This document shows, in pieces, positions 1-8,270 of a stretch of DNA of 39,268 nt (its first letter is position 1; each line of letters starts with the position of its first letter). Under the pieces are notes generated by a model that was not told the DNA's origin, ran no database searches, and saw nothing but the letters and a program-made list of their open reading frames with translations. The DNA comes from Bacillota bacterium (GTDB lineage Bacteria; Bacillota; Clostridia; Lachnospirales; Lachnospiraceae): positions 1-39,268 of the forward strand of contig JAFADH010000307.1 of NCBI GenBank assembly GCA_023424995.1, in the 5' to 3' direction. Position numbers and translations under genes: made by a program.

Positions 1-20
1 CCATGCCGTGAAAAAAACGG

Positions 21-1601
21 CTACATATCTAATTCAAACCAGAATTCGACACCCACCGGCCGGTTGATCACACCGCATTCCTGGTTATGGGAATTCATAA
101 TGGCTTTTACAATGGAAAGACCGATGCCGCTTCCCCCATACTCTCTTGTTCTTGCCTTATCCACCTTATAGAATTTAATCCATATCTTATCCAGAGCTTC
201 CTCCGGTATGTTCTCTCCTGTGTTAAAGACAGCCACGCGAACTTTCTTATTCTCCTGTAAAATCAGCTTTACCTCGATAATTTTCTGCCCGCTTACATGG
301 TTTATGGCATTGCTGATATAATTCGTCAGCACCTGTTCAACCAGATATTCGTCTGCCCATACATATACCGGTTCCGGCTGATCAAAATGAAGAGTTACCT
401 CCTTTTGCCGGAACAATATCTCGGTGGAACTAAGAACGGAATGTATTAAAGTCACAATATCAAAGCGCTCAAAGTTCACCTGACTGTTACCGAATTCCAG
501 TTCGTTCAGGCTCAACAGCTTCTTCACCATCTGATTCATCTTACTGGCTTCGTCCATGATTACCTCGCAGTAAAAATCACGGCTTTCCGGGTCATCATTA
601 ATATTTTCCTTTAATCCTTCCGCATATCCTTGTATCAGGGCTATGGGGGTTTTTAATTCATGGGATACATTAGATAAGAATTCCTTGCGCATCTCATCCA
701 GCTCTGTCTTCTTCTGGATATCCGTCAGCAGCTCATTATTCGCACTCTTTAATTCAGTGATGGTAGCCTCCAGCTTATCTGACAACGAGTTGATGCTACT
801 GCCCAATTCTCCTACTTCATCCTTTGTTGTCACCTTATATTTAACCTCAAAATCCAGATCCGCCATCCTCTTTGAGATATCGGCAAGTTCATGAATCGGC
901 TTGGTGAACCTTCTGCTGATAAAATACATTACCACCGATCCCAGTAATACCACTCCGATGCCCACATAGGATAAAAATTCATTGGAAATTGCCGCGCCAT
1001 CCTCGATACTTTCCACGGAAGAACGAATGATGATAACACTATTGGGCTTATTGTGTGCCGCATCCTCATCACCGTCTCCCTCCGCTGCTTGGCCGTTTCC
1101 GTCCCCCAGGGTTGCATTATTGTTGGGATTATAAAAGAAGCCAACCAAATCCATATAGCTGGAATCCGACTGACGGTCATAAAAGGTAAAGATATCATAA
1201 TCCATGGATTCCTTAATTGCATCTTTCTTTTCTATATATGAAATGGATCCAGGAGAAAGATAATAATCGATTATTTTATTTAAAAATGCAACCTGCCTTT
1301 CACCGATATTATTCGGCGCGGGATATATGATCCGCAGCCGGGCATTAAATATACTGATTTCAACACCGCTTCTCGACTCCATCCTTTCCATCAGATCCGT
1401 CTCTTCATCAGACAGATAAGCGCTGGAGCTGTTCGAATAAAGGTTTACTATCTCATTATACGTATTCTGCAGGGTATCTACTTTGGTATACATATAAAAG
1501 GTAGATAAGAAGGTCTGATTAATCAGCCAGGTCAAAAAGATACACACAACAATCATGACAGTCAGCAGGAATGTCATCTTAATCCGGATGGAATGTTTCA
1601 T
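21..1601 (-). CDS. HAMP-domain sensor histidine kinase
   Basis: Membrane sensor kinase of a two-component system, paired with the response regulator just upstream. There is a TM segment at about residues 9-28, an extracellular sensor region to about 206 with an Asn/Gly/Asp-rich stretch at 158-186, a second TM at about 211-229, HAMP at about 230-285, and a HisKA box with the phospho-acceptor His near 314 (NVSHELKTPI). HATPase_c follows, with an N-box (NYISNAINH) and G-box (GGSGIGLSIVKA). Its ATG overlaps the regulator's stop as ATGA, so the pair is translationally coupled. At 526 aa it has the usual VanS/ResE-like architecture. The signal sensed is not evident; the extracellular part matches no domain I recognise. 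A short GCCGT/ACGGC hairpin lies at the stop codon, at the window edge. Confidence 0.95.
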   Translation of the reverse strand: MKHSIRIKMTFLLTVMIVVCIFLTWLINQTFLSTFYMYTKVDTLQNTYNEIVNLYSNSSSAYLSDEETDLMERMESRSGVEISIFNARLRIIYPAPNNIGERQVAFLNKIIDYYLSPGSISYIEKKDAIKESMDYDIFTFYDRQSDSSYMDLVGFFYNPNNNATLGDGNGQAAEGDGDEDAAHNKPNSVIIIRSSVESIEDGAAISNEFLSYVGIGVVLLGSVVMYFISRRFTKPIHELADISKRMADLDFEVKYKVTTKDEVGELGSSINSLSDKLEATITELKSANNELLTDIQKKTELDEMRKEFLSNVSHELKTPIALIQGYAEGLKENINDDPESRDFYCEVIMDEASKMNQMVKKLLSLNELEFGNSQVNFERFDIVTLIHSVLSSTEILFRQKEVTLHFDQPEPVYVWADEYLVEQVLTNYISNAINHVSGQKIIEVKLILQENKKVRVAVFNTGENIPEEALDKIWIKFYKVDKARTREYGGSGIGLSIVKAIMNSHNQECGVINRPVGVEFWFELDM

Positions 1602-2275
1602 GCATCCACCTCGAATTTATAACCGAGGCCCCAGATCGTCTTAATATAATCTCCTTTCGGTCCCATCTTGCTTCTCAGCTTCTTCACATGGGTGTCGATG
1701 GTACGGGCATCCCCATAATAATCATAATTCCACACATTATTCAGAATCTTCTCCCTGGACAGTGCGACTCCCTGGTTGGCTACAAAATAGGTAAGGAGTT
1801 CAAACTCCTTATAGCTGAGCTCTATCTCGACATCATCAATCTTAACCTGGTGCGCCGCCTTATCCAGCAGGATACCGCCTACGTTGATCTGCTCCTCTTC
1901 CGTCACTGTGGTCCGGCGGAGCACCGCTTCCACCCTGGCAACCAGTATCTTGGGACTGAAGGGCTTGGAGATATATTCATCCACACCAAGCTCAAAGCCC
2001 GTAAGTTCATCCTTCTCATCAGCTTTTGCGGTCAGCATGATAATCGGCACCTTGGAATACTGCCTGATCTCTCTGCAGACGCCCCAGCCATCCAGCTTCG
2101 GCATCATGACATCAAGTATAATCAGGGAAATATCTTTCTTGGAGAAGAAAATATCAATGGCCTGTTCGCCATTCTCCGCTTCTATTACGTCATAATTCTT
2201 ACGCACCAAAAAATCCTTCACAAGCTTTCTCATTCTGCTTTCGTCATCGACTACCAATATCTTCAGCTTATCCAT
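1598..2275 (-). CDS. OmpR/PhoB-family response regulator
   Basis: DNA-binding response regulator of 225 aa. It has an N-terminal receiver with the acidic pocket VVDDES, phospho-acceptor Asp55 (LIILDVMMPK), the conserved Thr (MLTAKADE) and Lys (EYISKPFSP). A C-terminal winged helix follows (ELSYKEFELLTYF, TIDTHVKKLRSK, IWGLGYKFE). I chose the ATG at 2275 and not the longer frame starting at 2293, because GGAGGGG sits five bases upstream of it. It overlaps the kinase gene by four bases. The roughly 190 bp to the next upstream gene holds no obvious terminator, so a promoter there is expected but I cannot place it firmly. Targets are unknown. Confidence 0.95.
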   Translation of the reverse strand: MDKLKILVVDDESRMRKLVKDFLVRKNYDVIEAENGEQAIDIFFSKKDISLIILDVMMPKLDGWGVCREIRQYSKVPIIMLTAKADEKDELTGFELGVDEYISKPFSPKILVARVEAVLRRTTVTEEEQINVGGILLDKAAHQVKIDDVEIELSYKEFELLTYFVANQGVALSREKILNNVWNYDYYGDARTIDTHVKKLRSKMGPKGDYIKTIWGLGYKFEVDA

Positions 2276-2468
2276 ATGACCCCTCCATTGCATCCTGTTA
2301 TTATTCAGACTATTCGGTCACAGCGGTTCTTACGGGCACATGTTTTACCTGTATTATGCTCACAAATATGCGGAACATGCATATTGGGGCACTATTAGGC
2401 ATGCCTGTTATCACCGTTACACCTGATTTTTTATCATAATAACATGGAACTATGACGAAATTGTGAAA

Positions 2469-3029
2469 TTAATCCAAGGAATCGGCGGTTTCCCTCTCCT
2501 TCAGCGCTTTCTCTCTGGCATCCAATTCTTCTTCCCAGGCAGAGTATTTGTTTATAATCTCATTTTCCTTATTCACGAAGACACTGCGGTCACTGAAGAC
2601 GGATATCAGGAGCATGGCAAGGATAATAACGATAAGGAAGCCGCAGATGATCCGCGAACTGCGCAGCTTGATCCGAAGCTCTTCAATCGCTTCCAGATGT
2701 CTTTCTTCCGCTTCATGGGAAAGCTCACCGTTATAGGCGCGGATCTTCTTGTCTTCCTTCTCTATCCGGATCGGCGGAAGGCCGGCTTCCGTCACAATAC
2801 CTCCCCGGATGACCTGCCGCTTTAATTCCTGGAGGAAATCAAATCCCACGATCGTCTTGAAGGTACCTCTCTCCACCAGCTTATGATACAGCTTGGCTGC
2901 CTTATTTATATCAGACAGGTCCGTATGTGCACGGATATATTCCACAGTTTCTTCTTCGCGTTTTGCTTCCCTATAGCCCCTGTCATCAGCAAAATAATAA
3001 CCTGCTGCTGTCCGTTCCTTCTCACTCAT
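2469..3029 (-). CDS. Single-pass membrane protein of unknown function
   Basis: A 186-aa protein I do not recognise. Residues 1-125 are hydrophilic and rich in charged residues, with an amphipathic, probably coiled-coil stretch at 103-124. One strong TM helix spans about 127-146, and a second charged helix runs from 155 to 180. No signal peptide or enzyme motif is visible. Its start lies three bases after the stop of the dehydrogenase gene, and its AAAGGG ribosome site sits inside the end of that gene, so the two are co-transcribed. The juxtaposed helices could mediate oligomerisation; that is inference only. Confidence 0.8.
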   Translation of the reverse strand: MSEKERTAAGYYFADDRGYREAKREEETVEYIRAHTDLSDINKAAKLYHKLVERGTFKTIVGFDFLQELKRQVIRGGIVTEAGLPPIRIEKEDKKIRAYNGELSHEAEERHLEAIEELRIKLRSSRIICGFLIVIILAMLLISVFSDRSVFVNKENEIINKYSAWEEELDAREKALKERETADSLD

Positions 3030-3032
3030 GAA

Positions 3033-4022
3033 TTATACCCTTTCCTGTGGGTATGACAATCCCCATTCTTTCCTGAGCCCGTCCATGACCGTCATCACTC
3101 CCAGTGTATCTGAGAGCGGAATAATATCACTTTCTGTCCTTCCTTCCCGCAGGCAGCGGTTCACTTCTTCCGCTTCGTACTCATAACCATTGGTTATAAA
3201 TGAATGATGAAATTCCTCCGTAAGCTTCCCCTGTGCATCATAACGCAGAGCCTGGTTCCCCATCCAGTAATGGGGAACCACAATCTTACCCTTATCACCG
3301 ATAATGAGAGCTTCGTCTCCGGTATCCGCTGAGATTGCCGAACTTAAGTCAGCGATTACACCTTGCTTATACCGCATGGTAACGGCATTGACTTCATCCA
3401 CACCGCTCCTGCCAAGATATGCACTGCCTGATACCTGGTCCGGAAGCCCATCCATCAGATATATCACATAGGAGATCGGATAGATGCCCACATCCAGCAG
3501 TGCTCCGCCTGCGAGCTCCGGATTAAATAACCGGTGCCGAGGATTGAACTCCGAATAAAAACCAAAGGATGCCCGCATATACCGCACTTCTCCTATGGCT
3601 TTTTCTTTGATCCAGCGCTTTACCGCTTTCGTAGCCGGATGGAACTTCGTCCACATGGCTTCCATTAAGAATACATTATGTTCTTTCGCAAGCCCTATCA
3701 GATACTCCGTATCCTTTTGATTTAATGTAAATGGTTTTTCACACAGGACTGCTTTCCCATTGGATATGCATAACGCCGCATTCGCCTTATGCTCCGTATG
3801 GGGGGTTCCGATATAAATTACGTCAATCCCGGGATCTGCGGCAAGCTCCATATAGCTGCCATAGGCTTTCCCTATGGAAAAACGTCCTGCAAAATCCCTG
3901 GCTCTGGTAATATCTCTGGAAGCAACAGCAGCAAGTTCCGTACCTTCCATGTTAATCAGGGCTGTGGCAAACTTCGTTGATATGGTGCCGGTTCCGATGA
4001 TCCCCCATCTGATTGTTCTCAT
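3033..4022 (-). CDS. Gfo/Idh/MocA-family oxidoreductase
   Basis: NAD(P)-dependent dehydrogenase of about 329 aa, probably acting on a sugar, polyol or trans-dihydrodiol-type substrate. The N-terminal Rossmann motif is GIIGTGTIS, the catalytic-lysine loop is CEKPFTLN, and the C-terminal substrate domain carries LLDVGIYPISY, where the usual second-motif His is a Tyr, as is common in the dihydrodiol-dehydrogenase-like branch. The ATG at 4022 is preferred to the upstream one at 4040 because GGAGG lies seven bases before it. It sits between a GNAT acetyltransferase gene and the small membrane protein in a probable three-gene operon. The substrate cannot be told from context. Confidence 0.9.
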   Translation of the reverse strand: MRTIRWGIIGTGTISTKFATALINMEGTELAAVASRDITRARDFAGRFSIGKAYGSYMELAADPGIDVIYIGTPHTEHKANAALCISNGKAVLCEKPFTLNQKDTEYLIGLAKEHNVFLMEAMWTKFHPATKAVKRWIKEKAIGEVRYMRASFGFYSEFNPRHRLFNPELAGGALLDVGIYPISYVIYLMDGLPDQVSGSAYLGRSGVDEVNAVTMRYKQGVIADLSSAISADTGDEALIIGDKGKIVVPHYWMGNQALRYDAQGKLTEEFHHSFITNGYEYEAEEVNRCLREGRTESDIIPLSDTLGVMTVMDGLRKEWGLSYPQERV

Positions 4023-4088
4023 ATACAACCTCCATTTCATCGTTCTGCTTTATCATATTGTATTATTTAATAACGTAAAATCAAACCT

Positions 4089-4952
4089 TCAGGCTTCATA
4101 AGGTATCAGCTTATAGGTATAGCTGTCTTCCAGAATTTCATATCCTACCTTCTCATAAGCTCTGTTTGATAACGGATTGTTCTTATCCACAAGTAAGGTA
4201 CAGAATTCATACCCTTCTTCCAAAAGTCTTTTACTCAGATAATACATATTGGCTGCCGCATACCCCTTGCCCCTGAATTCCTCCGGTGTAAATACGTAAG
4301 CGATTGCCATACCGTGCGGCAGCTTTCTTACGGTTGCGGCCATTGTAACAGCCTGCCCCTCTTCATTCTCATAAAGATAAACATTCTGCCCGACGATCAG
4401 GTTTTTTATCTTATTCAGGGCTGCCTCATAATCCAGATCATTCATCAGTGCCTCAATCTGAAAATCAATCATCCAGTCGGCAAGTAATTTTGCTTCCTCC
4501 GGCAGCGCCAGGCGCTGGCTTCCCTCCACCGGTTTCACATCACGGATCTGTCTGAGCTCCATGATATCCATCCCTGTGCCGTCTGAGAAGTTGCAGCTTA
4601 CCAGTTTCTTAAATTGGTCAATGAAGCTTTGGCATACATCATTGCGGGCAACGATTCCGTTAATAACTATATGATTTTGACAGATATATCCTGCCAGCTC
4701 TTCCGCTGCATGTGAAACCTCCTCCTCCCTTGCTACATATACAACAAGGTCAAAGGGCATAAAATTGCAGAAAAGGAGTACGGGCAGCTCTTCCATAAGC
4801 ACTGCTCCGAACATCCCCTTATCTTCCGCTGCATTATATCTGTTTTGATAGGCACTGTACAGAAGCAGCTGGCTGACAGCTTCCCGTTCCAATAAAAATG
4901 TTTCATATGCTTCGAGAAATGTATCTGCGTTTTTATATTCTTTTACAATCAT
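4089..4952 (-). CDS. GNAT-family N-acetyltransferase
   Basis: Acetyl-CoA-dependent acyltransferase of 287 aa. The C-terminal half (about 190-283) is a GNAT fold, with the acetyl-CoA pyrophosphate loop in motif A (EEFRGKGYAAANMYYLSK) and the later strand LLVDKNNPLSNRAYEKVGYE, in which Asn and Tyr hold the cofactor. The N-terminal about 150 aa resembles the extra domain of two-domain GNAT proteins of Clostridia (inference). It is the first gene of a probable operon with the dehydrogenase and membrane protein. The terminator at 5058-5086 insulates it from the gene upstream. The acceptor is unknown. Confidence 0.88.
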   Translation of the reverse strand: MIVKEYKNADTFLEAYETFLLEREAVSQLLLYSAYQNRYNAAEDKGMFGAVLMEELPVLLFCNFMPFDLVVYVAREEEVSHAAEELAGYICQNHIVINGIVARNDVCQSFIDQFKKLVSCNFSDGTGMDIMELRQIRDVKPVEGSQRLALPEEAKLLADWMIDFQIEALMNDLDYEAALNKIKNLIVGQNVYLYENEEGQAVTMAATVRKLPHGMAIAYVFTPEEFRGKGYAAANMYYLSKRLLEEGYEFCTLLVDKNNPLSNRAYEKVGYEILEDSYTYKLIPYEA

Positions 4953-5057
4953 GCCTCTGCCTTCTTTCTATTTCATATTATTAATAATTTTCCCTGTAAT
5001 AACCATTTTAAACTTATCCATGAAATATGTAAACCAAAAATTCCAAACAGAAAGCAA

Positions 5058-5086
5058 AAGGGCTGCCTTTACTTCAGGCAGCCCTT
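5058..5086 (-). terminator. Intrinsic terminator after the secreted protein gene
   Basis: Perfect 11-bp stem (AAGGGCTGCCT with its complement) around a 7-nt loop, followed on the minus strand by TTTTGCTTT. It lies 36 bp past the stop of the gene at 5122-5865. Confidence 0.9.
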
Positions 5087-5121
5087 GTAATTAACTTATT
5101 GCAGTCAGCTTATAATGAAAT

Positions 5122-5865
5122 TCATGCATTCTTTTTCTTAGCAGATACCAGGATTATTCCTCCGATGACAGCTGCACCGGCAGCAATGATCAGTATTATG
5201 AAAGGAGTCTGCAGACCCTCGGATGCCTCGTCGGATACATTGTCTCCTGTTCCGGCTGTCTCTGCCGCAGATACTGTCTTAACATCCCTTGCTATTTCCG
5301 CTTCCGCATCCGTAGTATAGAAGATCTGGTCATCCTCTTCCACATCCATGGTATAGAAGATCTGATCATCTTCTGAATACTCCGCCGGATCTATTGGCTC
5401 ACTTATGATCTGAACATCGGTATCCTTAGATGGTGTATCAGGAGCCGTGCTGCCCGGTTCCGCGGCGGGAACAGCCGGATCTACCGCTACACCGCTCTGA
5501 AAGATAACACTTTGGTCAAATTCAACTACCTTGATTACATCCTTGCCAAAGATATCATATAAATAATCCGCATTCTCATCGCTATAGGGTGATATGCCAA
5601 TCTCAATGACATCCTTATTCACCCCTGTATAGTTAACAAAGATACCCTTCTCCTCAAGTTCCTTCGCATGCTCCGTAAAGAGGTAACGATCGATCTCTGC
5701 CTGCTTATCATATAAAGCCTGCAGCTCCGGAGATACTGCCTCTCCTTCAAAAGCCGTTGTACCGGCACCTGTATCTACTTTCTGCTGGGCGAATGCCACT
5801 CCTACCGAAAAGGCTGACAGGCATATGCCTAACAAAGCCGCTTTCATTAATTTTGATTTCATCAT
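5122..5865 (-). CDS. Secreted, C-terminally anchored protein of unknown function
   Basis: About 247 aa and not recognised. It has a clear signal peptide (MKAALLGICLSAFSVG, then AFA-QQ), an acidic extracellular body, and a C-terminal hydrophobic helix (FIILIIAAGAAVIGGIIL) with a short Lys tail (KKKNA). The tail resembles a sortase substrate's, but there is no LPXTG-type motif, so it is probably a simple membrane anchor. A short tandem duplication is visible: DDQIFYTMDVE followed by DDQIFYTTDAE at about 170-190. I took the ATG at 5865, which has GGAGG eight bases upstream; the frame opens earlier, at 5883. It appears monocistronic, with a terminator directly downstream. Confidence 0.8.
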   Translation of the reverse strand: MMKSKLMKAALLGICLSAFSVGVAFAQQKVDTGAGTTAFEGEAVSPELQALYDKQAEIDRYLFTEHAKELEEKGIFVNYTGVNKDVIEIGISPYSDENADYLYDIFGKDVIKVVEFDQSVIFQSGVAVDPAVPAAEPGSTAPDTPSKDTDVQIISEPIDPAEYSEDDQIFYTMDVEEDDQIFYTTDAEAEIARDVKTVSAAETAGTGDNVSDEASEGLQTPFIILIIAAGAAVIGGIILVSAKKKNA

Positions 5866-5944
5866 ATTATTTCCTCCATTCATCTTAAATTCATTCTTAT
5901 ATTTACCGGGTTGATTTTATATGCCTGACGGCTATATTTTTTTG

Positions 5945-6010
5945 TTAGCTGTTTGATTTTTTATCTGTTATTCGTTGGGTACTCTTTTGGTACCGAAAGA
6001 GAACCGTCAT
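5945..6010 (-). CDS. Possible 21-residue leader peptide or small protein
   Basis: A short frame of 21 codons (MTVLFRYQKSTQRITDKKSN plus one) preceded by AAAGGAGGT, one of the strongest ribosome sites in the window, five bases from the ATG. It is basic and not hydrophobic, so it does not match the small holin-like or type I toxins often found behind similar ribosome sites. It lies 79 bp upstream of the secreted protein gene on the same strand and could be its leader. The frame contains a near-perfect 20-bp palindrome at 5982-6001 centred on GGTACC. The call rests on the ribosome site alone. Confidence 0.3.
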   Translation of the reverse strand: MTVLFRYQKSTQRITDKKSNS

Positions 6011-6152
6011 TTCTGACCTCCTTTCTTATCGCTTTACAACCATTAGACGTGGGAGCAGGGAGATGGGTTCCCTTTTTTGAAATGAAAAATTTGTAATTAC
6101 ATAAATTTTAGATATGAAACAGGGTATCCGTAAAGAAATCCTAACGTCACTC

Positions 6153-6181
6153 TTGACAACCGGATATAAAAATATCATACT
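6153..6181 (+). promoter_or_regulatory. Sigma-A-type promoter for the YitT-family gene
   Basis: TTGACA at 6153-6158, a 17-bp spacer, then CATACT at 6176-6181. The -35 is perfect and the -10 matches four of six positions. Initiation is expected near 6188, giving a leader of about 65 nt that contains the two inverted repeats. Confidence 0.65.
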
Positions 6182-6185
6182 TTTT

Positions 6186-6238
6186 ACAGACTAAAACAGA
6201 GTCTGTTACTTACCAATAAAACTGTCGCCAGGCGACAG
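6186..6238 (+). promoter_or_regulatory. Two adjacent inverted repeats in the YitT leader
   Basis: The first repeat is ACAGACT/AGTCTGT at 6186-6206 with a 7-nt loop. The second is CTGTCGCC-A-GGCGACAG at 6222-6238, a perfect 8-bp arm pair around one base, ending two bases before the AGGAGG ribosome site. The near-zero loop of the second argues for a dimeric protein operator, but as RNA it could also form a 5- or 6-bp hairpin next to the ribosome site. No regulator is encoded alongside. Confidence 0.5.
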
Positions 6239-6252
6239 ACAGGAGGATATAA

Positions 6253-7116
6253 GTGAAGCAAAAGTTTGACCTAATGAGTGTCATCAAGGAATACGGACTC
6301 ATCACGGCAGGTACCTTGTTAGTAGTATTCGGTGTATATTTCTTTAAATTCCCCAACAGCTTCTCCATCGGCGGCGTCACCGGTCTGGCCATGATCGTCA
6401 GCAAATTAGCCGGAGGATCTGTCAGCTCCGGTACCATAGTATTAATCATAAATATATTGCTTTTAATTATAGGTTATTTCATTCTGGGCAGAAACTTCGG
6501 CAATAAAACCGTATACGGAAGTCTTCTTCTGTCCTTAACTCTTAGCGGGCTTGAGGTGATCATGCCTCTTAGTAAGCCGTTAACCGACCAGCCTGTACTG
6601 GAGCTTGCATTCGCTGTCTTATTGCCTTCCATAGGAGCTGCCATCCTGTTTAATATCGGTGCTTCAACAGGCGGAACCGATATTGTGGCTATGATATTAA
6701 AAAAATATACCAACTTGAATATCGGACGTGCTTTATTCATCAGTGATTTTTTGTTAACAATGCTGACCTTCCTTGTATTCGGGCTTACCACCGGGCTCTT
6801 CTCCATCCTGGGCCTTATGATTAAGTCTACCATGATTGACAGCACCATAGAGAATCTGAACCTCAACAAATATTTCACTATTATCTGCGAAGATCCGAAG
6901 CCGATCTGTGATTACATTACAAAGGATATTCACCGCAGCGCCACCGTCTTTGACGCAAAAGGGGCATTTACCGATAAGAATAAGAAAATAATTCTTACCG
7001 TGATGAACCGTTCCCAGGCGGTAGCGCTTAGGAAATTCATCCGTCAGGCGGATCCAAGCGCATTCATCCTGATAACGAACACCAGTGAGATAGTCGGGCG
7101 CGGCTTCCGGGCATAA
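6253..7116 (+). CDS. YitT-family membrane protein (DUF161/DUF2179)
   Basis: A 287-aa integral membrane protein with five to six hydrophobic helices in residues 10-185 (GLITAGTLLVVFGVYFFKF at the start) and a soluble C-terminal domain at about 205-285, matching the DUF2179 tail (TIICEDPKPICDYI, RSATVFDAKGAF). The glycine-rich stretch with GASTGGTDI near residue 140 is typical of the family. The start is a GTG at 6253 with AGGAGG seven bases upstream; no in-frame ATG fits. The family is common in Firmicutes and its transport role is unresolved. It is monocistronic, with its own promoter and a terminator at 7167-7206. Confidence 0.9.
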   Translation: MKQKFDLMSVIKEYGLITAGTLLVVFGVYFFKFPNSFSIGGVTGLAMIVSKLAGGSVSSGTIVLIINILLLIIGYFILGRNFGNKTVYGSLLLSLTLSGLEVIMPLSKPLTDQPVLELAFAVLLPSIGAAILFNIGASTGGTDIVAMILKKYTNLNIGRALFISDFLLTMLTFLVFGLTTGLFSILGLMIKSTMIDSTIENLNLNKYFTIICEDPKPICDYITKDIHRSATVFDAKGAFTDKNKKIILTVMNRSQAVALRKFIRQADPSAFILITNTSEIVGRGFRA

Positions 7117-7166
7117 CCGCAGAGAGCATCCGGGTATGGAGTCCTGATAAGATAAACATAAAATAT

Positions 7167-7206
7167 AGGGTAAACTCTTCCGGTTATATCAGGAAGGGTT
7201 TACCCT
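7167..7206. terminator. Terminator between convergent genes
   Basis: A 15-bp stem (AGGGTAAACTCTTCC with its complement, one G-U pair) and a 10-nt loop, followed by TTTTA on the plus strand and by an A/T-rich tract on the minus strand. It can serve both the YitT gene and the convergent permease gene. Confidence 0.85.
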
Positions 7207-7252
7207 TTTATCTGCATCCAATATGTCTTTCCCTATAATCATCTATACCGCT

Positions 7253-8020
7253 TCAATGCGGTATCTCCGAGAATACCTTAACAAACAATAGGACCAATAC
7301 GATTAATATAATGGGCCGTATTACCTTATGTCCGCTCCGGATCACCATGCCGGCTCCGATATAATGTCCCGCCACACTGAAAACAGCGGCTGTCAGCCCT
7401 AAGAGGATTAAAATCTTACCGTTTATCAGAAAGGTAACAAGTGCGGCTGCATTCGATGCCAGGTTTACCAGCTTGGTATTGCCCGAAGCTGTCTTTATAT
7501 CCATCCCGGCAAGACCTGTAAATATTAAAAGCAGGAAGGAACCGGTCCCGGGTCCGTAAAATCCGTCGTATGTACCCAATATAAAGGAAGCAAGGCTTAC
7601 GATAAAATATACTTTCTTCCGGGACACTGTCTTCTTATGAACATCTTCCTTAATGGATCTTCCCTTTAATACATAGACGGCAACCAGGGGAAGTACGCCT
7701 AAGAGGATGTACTTCATAACTCTCTCATCGATCAAAAGCGCAATGTTGGCACCGATCGCCGATCCCACGAGAGCCAGAATTACGGAGGGTATCGCTGCCT
7801 TCCAATCAACATACCGATTACGGCAATATCGGCAGGTTGATACGGTGGTACCGATTGCGGAGGACAATTTATTGGTCCCGATGGCATAATGCGTAGGTAA
7901 ACCGGCGATGAAGTAGGCAGGAAGCGAAATCAACCCGCCTCCTCCGGCTACGGCATCCACTAATCCCGCCAGAAAAACCAGCGGACATACAATAAGAAAC
8001 ATCTGCAGCGTGATCTCCAT
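7253..8020 (-). CDS. TauE/SafE-family (TSUP) anion permease
   Basis: Integral membrane protein of about 255 aa with roughly eight hydrophobic segments. The family N-terminus, LAGLVDAVAGGGGLISLPA, is followed by AIGTNKLSSAIGTTVS, and the second half repeats the pattern with YDGFYGPGTGSFLLL and ASGNTKLVNLASN. These paired Gly/Asn motifs define the TSUP family, which exports sulfite, sulfoacetate or related anions; the substrate here is not determined. The ATG at 8020 fits the AGGATG site about nine bases upstream better than the earlier ATG at 8056. Transcription comes from an excellent promoter overlapped by a perfect operator (8074-8115). Confidence 0.9.
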   Translation of the reverse strand: MEITLQMFLIVCPLVFLAGLVDAVAGGGGLISLPAYFIAGLPTHYAIGTNKLSSAIGTTVSTCRYCRNRYVDWKAAIPSVILALVGSAIGANIALLIDERVMKYILLGVLPLVAVYVLKGRSIKEDVHKKTVSRKKVYFIVSLASFILGTYDGFYGPGTGSFLLLIFTGLAGMDIKTASGNTKLVNLASNAAALVTFLINGKILILLGLTAAVFSVAGHYIGAGMVIRSGHKVIRPIILIVLVLLFVKVFSEIPH

Positions 8021-8073
8021 ATTTAACCATCCTAATTCCAGTATCTGCGTTATCAAGAACCGCAGTATTGATT

Positions 8074-8092
8074 TATACTGATAGTCAGTATA
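8074..8092 (-). promoter_or_regulatory. TetR-like operator over the TSUP promoter
   Basis: TATACTGA-TAG-TCAGTATA, a perfect 8-bp inverted repeat with a 3-bp centre. Its size and sequence resemble operators of TetR/AcrR-family repressors (family knowledge). It covers the -10 element and start point, so binding should block transcription. No TetR gene lies in the window. Confidence 0.7.
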
Positions 8093-8115
8093 GGAGTTTC
8101 CGATTGTGATGTCAA
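8087..8115 (-). promoter_or_regulatory. Sigma-A promoter of the TSUP permease gene
   Basis: On the minus strand: TTGACA (8115-8110), a 17-bp spacer, then TATACT (8092-8087). The -35 is consensus and the -10 matches five of six. The start point is expected near 8080, inside the operator repeat. Confidence 0.85.
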
Positions 8116-8217
8116 CAAGTCATTTCATGTCCGGCCGGTTTTCATTTCATATCCGGTCAGTTTCGGATCAGGCTGCATGATGAATATTCTCATTTATACT
8201 TGCCATAATTAACAAAC

Positions 8218-8246
8218 TTGTTTCATAAGATATAATGATCTATAAT
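8218..8246 (+). promoter_or_regulatory. Sigma-A promoter of the ferritin-like gene
   Basis: TTGTTT (8218-8223), a 17-bp spacer, then consensus TATAAT (8241-8246). It gives a leader of under 20 nt carrying the GGAGG at 8259-8263. Confidence 0.75.
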
Positions 8247-8270
8247 ACATTGATTATCGGAGGATTTTAT

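Noticed and set aside
1688..2398. 236-codon plus-strand frame opposite the response regulator
   Set aside because: Antisense shadow of a certain receiver/winged-helix gene; no ribosome site and no recognisable domain.
5122..5865. Sortase-anchored protein
   Set aside because: The C-terminal helix and Lys tail fit, but no LPXTG or related motif precedes the helix, and no sortase is nearby.
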